Shown here piece by piece: positions 58,399 through 64,000 of a stretch of DNA of 64,000 nt. The stretch is from the NCBI GenBank assembly GCA_023105745.1, contig JALGQZ010000015.1, forward strand, positions 813,501-877,500, written 5' to 3'. How positions within the stretch are numbered: position 1 is the stretch's first letter; every line of letters begins with the position of its first letter. The translations under genes were made by a program, and so were the position numbers. A model generated the notes under the pieces. It was not told where the DNA came from. It saw only the letters and a list, made by a program, of their open reading frames with translations, and made no database searches. The stretch comes from Austropuccinia psidii (Eukaryota; Basidiomycota; Pucciniomycetes; Pucciniales; Sphaerophragmiaceae).

Positions 58399-60469
58399 GA
58401 TGTTTTCCGTAATCGCCTAGCCCCTCCAGGGTGGCTTTTTGAAAGCAGATTATATTCATAATATCTCTGATTATCTCTGAATTTTCAATATATAATGCTT
58501 AAATAAAAAATAAATGTTGCTTTCAAGTAGAATAGAGATTTCAAACTGAACCACAGATATTTTAGGTGTCACATAATCCAAACATTTCCTTCAATAAGAT
58601 ATCAAAAATGTATGAAAGAAATCTGTAGGGATTTTTTGATTACTCATTGCAAAATAGGAATGAATTTTGCCTATTTACACATAATAAAAACTGTAAACTT
58701 GTAAGAAAAATATTGAAGTTTTGTACTCAAGTTATTCTTTTTTAAATAATAGATGACTTTTCAAGAAATAATGTTATTTTGAAAAAAGAAGATATGAAAA
58801 TCTAATGGGAAAAGTTCCCATTTTAACATTTCCAGATATTATTCAAATGGATAATCGCTATGAATAATTGATGGAAAAAAATTAATTAATTATAATAAAC
58901 AGATTTCATTGCTTTCAAAAGAATGAATTTTTTGACAAATAGAGGTGGTCGCAGAATATATGGTGTTTATGTCAATCAAAGCTTTATATTTCAAGTGATT
59001 GAGAAATAGTTCCAGATTAAACACAGTATTTAATCATGTTATTTATCATATAGCCTCCATCGAGTATCATTAAGTAAATATGGTATTTAATAAATAGCTT
59101 CTTCCACTAAATAAACCTTCAGTTACTGAAAAGGCTTGGGTAATCTTACAATTCATCTTTACTTAACCTAAATGACGTATGGTAAACCATGGTTTCTGTA
59201 ATTCCACCATTGTTTTATCTTGTGGCGAAGAAAAAATTTAATAAGCCCCAAATATAGGTTCATGGTCCTACTCACATATTTTGCGGAGAAAGGATCAATT
59301 CTTAAGCTTTCCGTATTGATGTTGTATTTGGCGTTAGCTGAATCCGTAGATTCGAAAGTTAAGTGAGGTTAGGGGCTTCATTTACATTCGGAAATCGTCT
59401 TGATAGCCTAAATAAGTGTAGAAGTTTCATCCAATCCCAATCTATTTATAATCGTGGGAAAAGGGTAACCTTTTTATTGATGGGAATGCATATTTTTGAT
59501 CAAAAATCTTTTGAATAAGTAATTTTAGAGTTTCTAAAGGCAGTTAACAGAGAACGTATTATGGAGATATAATGTTGAAATAGAAGATAGATAAAGAAGA
59601 ATCCACAGATTCAAACTGAAATAACTATCTAAAAAATACCAATCATAAAGATAATAATTATAGCTTTAGAATTAATTAATGTCGTAAAATAGGAAATTTA
59701 AAGAAAAACATTTGGATTTGGATTTTTCAATGAACCTCTTTAAGTCTCATATTTCATACTTCACTAAAATGATCTCTCAGTATATTTAACAGAGAAGACC
59801 TAACTTTATATTTCATTGGATCCATTTTTTGAAGTACCTGTATATTTCAGCCCTTAATTTTCATTCTAATATCTATAGTAATAGGGGAGAAAAATAACTT
59901 TGAGTTATCCGGAAGATAAATTATATTATTTATTGGAAATCGTATCTGCGTAAAACTAAAATATTTATCCTCCCTTGTTTTATTCCTTAATTAATTACAT
60001 CATTGGATATACCAACTCCTTGAATAGAAAATTTAATGAATTCCTTTGATTATCATTTGCATCCACAATCGCATTTCTGCTTGCGTTTAGGGGGGTTCTG
60101 TAAATGTCATAAACTATTTATAATCAATTCATCAGAATTATGGATCTTGGGGGTACAGAATTCAAAGTGGATGCTTGAATTATGAGCAGACTAAGTTATA
60201 GTTAACCTTAATGTATTAAATAATGCGGACTTCTTTCTATCAATATATTTTTTTTCAAAAAGGTGTTACTGACTATTTCTTAAAACAAAGCTTTACGAGA
60301 GGAGAGGAAAAATATTATCTGTAACTGATTGGAAATTCTGAGTCATTGATTCCTAGATATAATAGATCTTGTTCTTTGATTTAAGCGAAGAATACTTCCT
60401 ATGTAAAAGGAGGAAAACATTAAAAAATAAATTAAAAGACTTATCATGATCTAATTCATACTTTTTGAA
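58399..60469. other. No gene recognised (right flank of the nested block)
   Basis: Continuation of the pre-insertion DNA after the ATCTG target copy. AT-rich with scattered CpG and no ORF with recognisable motifs. Probably old degraded repeats. Confidence 0.5.
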
Positions 60470-62430
60470 GCACTAAAACAATAAATAAGCAGGTACTCAA
60501 TGAGCTGTCTGCCCGTTTCATGACGTGGGAGACTCCCCTTTGGTAGCTCTTCTTATGAACAGTGATGGTAATACTATATCTAAATTTATGAGTAAGTAGA
60601 AATATATCTATTTCTGATAGATAAAATCCCTTTCTCTATAATAAGACATATAATGTCTCATTGAAGTCAAGATATTATTAAAGAATTACGTAGGAAATCG
60701 AGAAAAATGAAAGTGGGGAAATATTCGCATAATGCAGGCTCAAACATGACAAAATGCTTACCAGATCTCCACAGAATGGGATATCTAACACCTCATGTGA
60801 ATCATTGTTTGATCTTTTGTATCCTTCTACACCTGTTTTAATTATTTGACTAAGCGTATCTAGTGTTAGGCCAAAATTTTTATATAAATTGTTGAGTTTT
60901 TTTATTGAAGGGGATACATAAGCTAGCCCTGATAAAAAAGTATTGATACTTTAAAGGAGAAATTACTTCAATCTTCATCAGGGACTTATTTTACATATTA
61001 TAATATACATCTCATGAGACTAATTTTGTATTCATGAGATGAAATTCACTTTTCGAAGGATTCTTAATTATTGAGAAGTATGGAGGGTTGTAATTTCAAC
61101 ATAATCTAATTAAAAAAACATGGAGATTCAAATAAATAACTTGAAATATTGATAGAGCTTCCAGTAAGGTTCCTCATGAGTAAATTAGTGTAGCGCGCGG
61201 TTAAGGTGGCCTTAACGATGGGGTCCACTTTTCGAGTCCTGCTCTTGCTCACAAACTCATAGTACGTAGATTTACACATGAATTCGCCTTCCTGAGTCTG
61301 TGAGAACTTGTAATTAGTATAAAGGCCGAAGAACAGACCTTGGCAGGAAAATGGGTAGTAAATCCCAGGGTTTCTTGCCTTCCAAGGTCTCATCAGATGA
61401 TTCCTACTTTCCTATGCAAAGAGCAAATTCAAGGCCTGTTTCTTTACACTGAAGGGATAGCTTAAAACACGAGGACATAATAAACAGTATCCAAGAGTAA
61501 TTCAAGCTTGTAAAAAGCGGATTGAGATAGTGGGTTCTGGCAATGAGACATCTCTAGGGGTACCCGTGATGATCACTACTGTATGTCAATTTTTTACCAT
61601 TTTGAAAAAGGTTCTATTTGGTGAGTTTCAATTTCTTCGCAATAGAAATAAAGTCTGTTTGCTTCATTTGTTAAACTTCTTATAGTAAAAAGAAGTATAT
61701 ATCCGTTGTGAAGGAATATTGACATCTCTAATTTCCAATATAGGTGTTCATTACAATTTGTTTTCGGAATCTCAATAGAAAGTAAGTCAACATGAAACTC
61801 AGGTAGAATGATTTTTGTTCAGTGGATATCCTGTCTCAAAAAGGAGTCAATGTTAATAAGAAATTTATCTATTGAGAAAGTTAAACGAAGACTGGAAATA
61901 GGGGTATATTTGAAAATGCTATATATATCAGTCCTCAAAATGAAAAATTACAGTATTTTAGGCAATTCTACGTTCTTCATAGCTTTTTATTATTCTTCTA
62001 AGGGTATTGAAGATCCTAAATCCCATCATAATATTGAAAATTGGAGTAAAGCATATCTTATATCTTTGGATATTTCTCCTTGAGAATCTCACAAGTTACT
62101 TTATTCAAACTATATTTGGGGATAAGCTTCATTTCAAAGGATTTGGCATCAATATTTGAATTAAATTTTGAGATACTCATTACTCATCTTATATGAAACA
62201 AAGGGGTAGGTGAAAAGGTAAAATTTTGTCAAAAAAAAACATACAATGTTCTCTTTTCAGAGGAATATTCATATTAAGAGCAAGGTTTTTATTTGAGAAA
62301 TACTTTCTACAGTATTAATTTTGATTTAATTTAGCAGCTATTGGGACATTTCCATTGCTTTACAAGGAGTGGAAAATAATATTAGCAAAAGTCCTGATAA
62401 TAAAGATATGAAGGGTTTCATTTCATTATG
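60470..62430 (+). repeat. Diverged dispersed repeat F, right copy
   Basis: Collinear with 7480-9370 and in the same orientation, so the whole nested block lies between the two copies. It keeps ATAAGCAGGTAC near 60485, the CATCTCATGA hairpin (61008-61017 with 61032-61041), the tRNA-like segment, and the 66-nt island. The 91-aa ORF at 61808-62083 has no counterpart in the left copy. Confidence 0.65.
61178..61583 (+). ncRNA. Candidate tRNA-derived SINE or structured noncoding RNA, right copy
   Basis: Same order as the left copy. Box A is interrupted (TAGTGTAGCGCGCGG, about 61186-61200), box B reads TTTTCGAGTCC (61229-61239). The CTCACA/TGTGAG stem has one mismatch. The AGACCTTGG / CCAAGGTCT hairpin is kept and so is the 66-nt block at 61518-61583. 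The two-base insertion in box A suggests this copy is not transcribed by Pol III. Not a tRNA. Confidence 0.5.
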
Positions 62431-62522
62431 AACATTCATTTGATATTAACAAAAATTCTAACTACCTGTTTGCCATATGGTGAGTTGAAAATGATTTTTC
62501 AACCAGTAAAAACATCAATTTC

Positions 62523-63274
62523 TCTGAGGCTTAAAGGTATTTTCATATACCCAAAAGACCACAAATAAAAAATAAGTTATAAATATAAAGAAAATAAATT
62601 TATATATATTATAAAAATACAAATAAAATATAAATATAAATTTATATATAAGATATAAGTATAATTTAACAATAAAATTACATCAAAACTTTTAATTGTG
62701 AAAACACATTTTTACTTAAAAAGATCAAGTAAAAATTAATTTTCAACAAAAATACCAAAATTGAAATATTTTTGGAAAAAAGTTAAAAACAAATTATAAC
62801 AACTTTCTATCAAGCACATAAGCATATGGAGATTGTTTTGCCATTGGATTCCTCATAAAAAATAAGGTGGGGTCATCTCTGGGTAAAGTTTCTGTAACTC
62901 AACTCTAAATAAGCTTATATTAAGTTTTTAGTATTTAATTTAAAAAAGTTGAAAATCTTCAAGAACTTAATTTAATTCACACCACATGTGGTGTTAATAA
63001 TCAGTTTTTGTGTTCAAATTGAGGTGTTGTGTGTAGTTTAGAAGTTATGAGGAATTGAAGTATTTTAAATTGAAATGTCAAAATGTGCGCATGTATTGCA
63101 TAAGTGAGTTTCAATTTAAATATGAGGTGTCAATTATTACGGTAAATGTATTGTAAAACTCAGTTGAATTACATATGTAAATTACAGTTATAATATGTGA
63201 TGAGGAATTGAAGGAAAAATAAAATGGAAAGATTAATTTGGGGGGAAGGAACTCTAGCTCTAAGGGGGAGCCAG
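62523..63274 (+). repeat. Diverged partial LTR related to family D
   Basis: Starts TCTGAGGCTTAAAGG (TGTGAGCCTTAGAGG in D2) and follows the D LTR through CATATACCCAAAAGACC, the 16-bp palindrome and the CTCTAAGGGGGAG segment. There it is cut at 63275, before the TATA box. Much more diverged than D1, D2 and the solo LTR, so an older relative. Confidence 0.85.
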
Positions 63275-64000
63275 TGTCACAGGGGCTCTTATGGAAGCAA
63301 GAGGGCCTGGCACTCAGGAATCAAGAACTCACTTGGAGGGCTCCAAAAGATATAAGGAATAATAAGGATTAAATTTCTTTAAAGAAGAATAAGGGGAAAG
63401 ACAAGTATGCCAAAGATAAAAGAATAGATAAGAAGTCAAAGGCCAAAGATAATAAAAGAAGCCAACCAAGTGAATCCTCAATTCACTTTTTCATCCTTCC
63501 AGAAAAGGAAATGGAATTAGTAAAGGATATGACCACCAATATCCACTGACAGGTGAGGAAGAAAAAGAGAAAAGGTTCTGAATGACTCACTTAAGATTAT
63601 AAGCATTAACTTTAATAATGTAAAAAAAATAAAGATAAAAATGAATCCAATATATTAATTAGCTGGGGAAAAAGTCCCCAGGTGCTGAAAGGTGGCCAGT
63701 ATATGTGAAAAGTTGAAAGACTGATCCTGGAAGGTGAGTCACCAGCTGTATTGTCTGAGTTGAGTCAATACAGATCTGGCCATCTTGAAATTTAAACTGT
63801 GTGACTGAATTCTCACAGTGGAATATGGATTGGCCCAAGTGGGCCAAGTACATACAGGTTGATTGATTGACGCCTCTATGAACCAATGGAGTTGTCCAAG
63901 GATTATTCAAATACTTGATGCCTTGACAACTGATTGAAATGTTGTGTAACCTCTGAGAATGGCTCTTGGACTAATCCTGAATGAAATTGCCAACCCAACT
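63275..64000. other. Unidentified sequence inserted in the LTR fragment, continues off the right edge
   Basis: Begins TGTCACAGGGGC exactly where the D-like LTR breaks off, so it may be the end of another LTR element. It contains an inverted repeat CTGGGGA / TCCCCAG around 63663-63680. The 83-aa minus-strand ORF at 63659-63910 has no motif I know. Identity unknown. Confidence 0.4.

Noticed and set aside
61106..61393. 95-aa minus-strand ORF over the right structured repeat (and 69 aa at 8115-8324)
   Set aside because: The two copies give partly similar peptides because the RNA-like segment is conserved, but frames and ends differ; stems explain the conservation better.
1..64000. Host protein-coding genes, rRNA, CRISPR arrays
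   Set aside because: No ORF outside transposons carries a recognisable domain, and no regular spaced repeats or rRNA cores are visible. Spliced host genes with very short exons cannot be excluded by eye.

Overview
This is eukaryotic, AT-rich, repeat-dominated DNA. I found no convincing host gene, rRNA or CRISPR. Almost everything recognisable is transposable-element DNA, mainly Ty3/gypsy elements of the chromovirus type: Gag zinc knuckle, protease, RT with YIDD, RNase H, D,D(35)E integrase and a C-terminal chromodomain-like tail. Short introns with GTAAGT-like donors and this style of chromovirus suggest a fungus. From memory, unverified, the Gag/Pol style resembles predicted proteins of rust fungi (Pucciniales, e.g. 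Austropuccinia psidii).

Layout. 1-4565: partial LTR of family C (C1) inside a truncated, reversed family-B element (B2). 4566-10257: older debris, namely a dead gypsy RT piece, a Ty1/copia-like Gag/protease remnant and a diverged repeat (F) holding a tRNA-like structured segment. 10258-58393: a nested retrotransposon block in which I find only about 31 bp of intervening host-like sequence (24648-24678, target copies included). Element A (minus, 10258-24642, TSD GAGGC) carries two solo LTRs, A2 and a family-D LTR. Next to it lies solo LTR A3 (24679-58393, TSD ATCTG), split by complete element B (plus, 24682-34381, TSD TGTGT) and by solo LTR C2 (34567-56603, TSD AATAT). C2 is split by complete element D1 (minus, 35940-56064, TSD AATTG), and D1's 5' LTR is split by complete element D2 (plus, 45606-55705, TSD CCCCA). 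58399-62522 is older DNA with a second copy of repeat F. 62523-63274 is a diverged family-D LTR piece, cut by an unidentified sequence running off the right edge.

Gene organisation. The unusual system is at the 5' end of families A, B and D. Besides the long Gag-Pol frame, each has a second frame (called ORF1 here) that is continuous only if introns are removed. In B and D a first intron joins a donor after A to an acceptor before TG, so splicing would create the ORF1 start codon. A second intron of 64-89 nt contains the Gag-Pol ATG, 11, 14 or 20 nt before its acceptor. Splicing would therefore remove the Gag-Pol start and express ORF1, while unspliced RNA would express Gag-Pol. Exon 2 of ORF1 overlaps the Gag N-terminus for 650-700 nt with the same frame offset in all three families. 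With introns removed ORF1 is intact in D1 (282 aa) and B (333 aa).

State of the elements. D2 is youngest (its LTRs differ at about ten positions by eye) and carries one frameshift in Gag-Pol and one stop in ORF1. D1 has one Gag-Pol stop. B has one stop, one frameshift and a lost protease aspartate. A has many lesions. D1 and D2 lie head to head and form inverted arms of about 7.9 kb.
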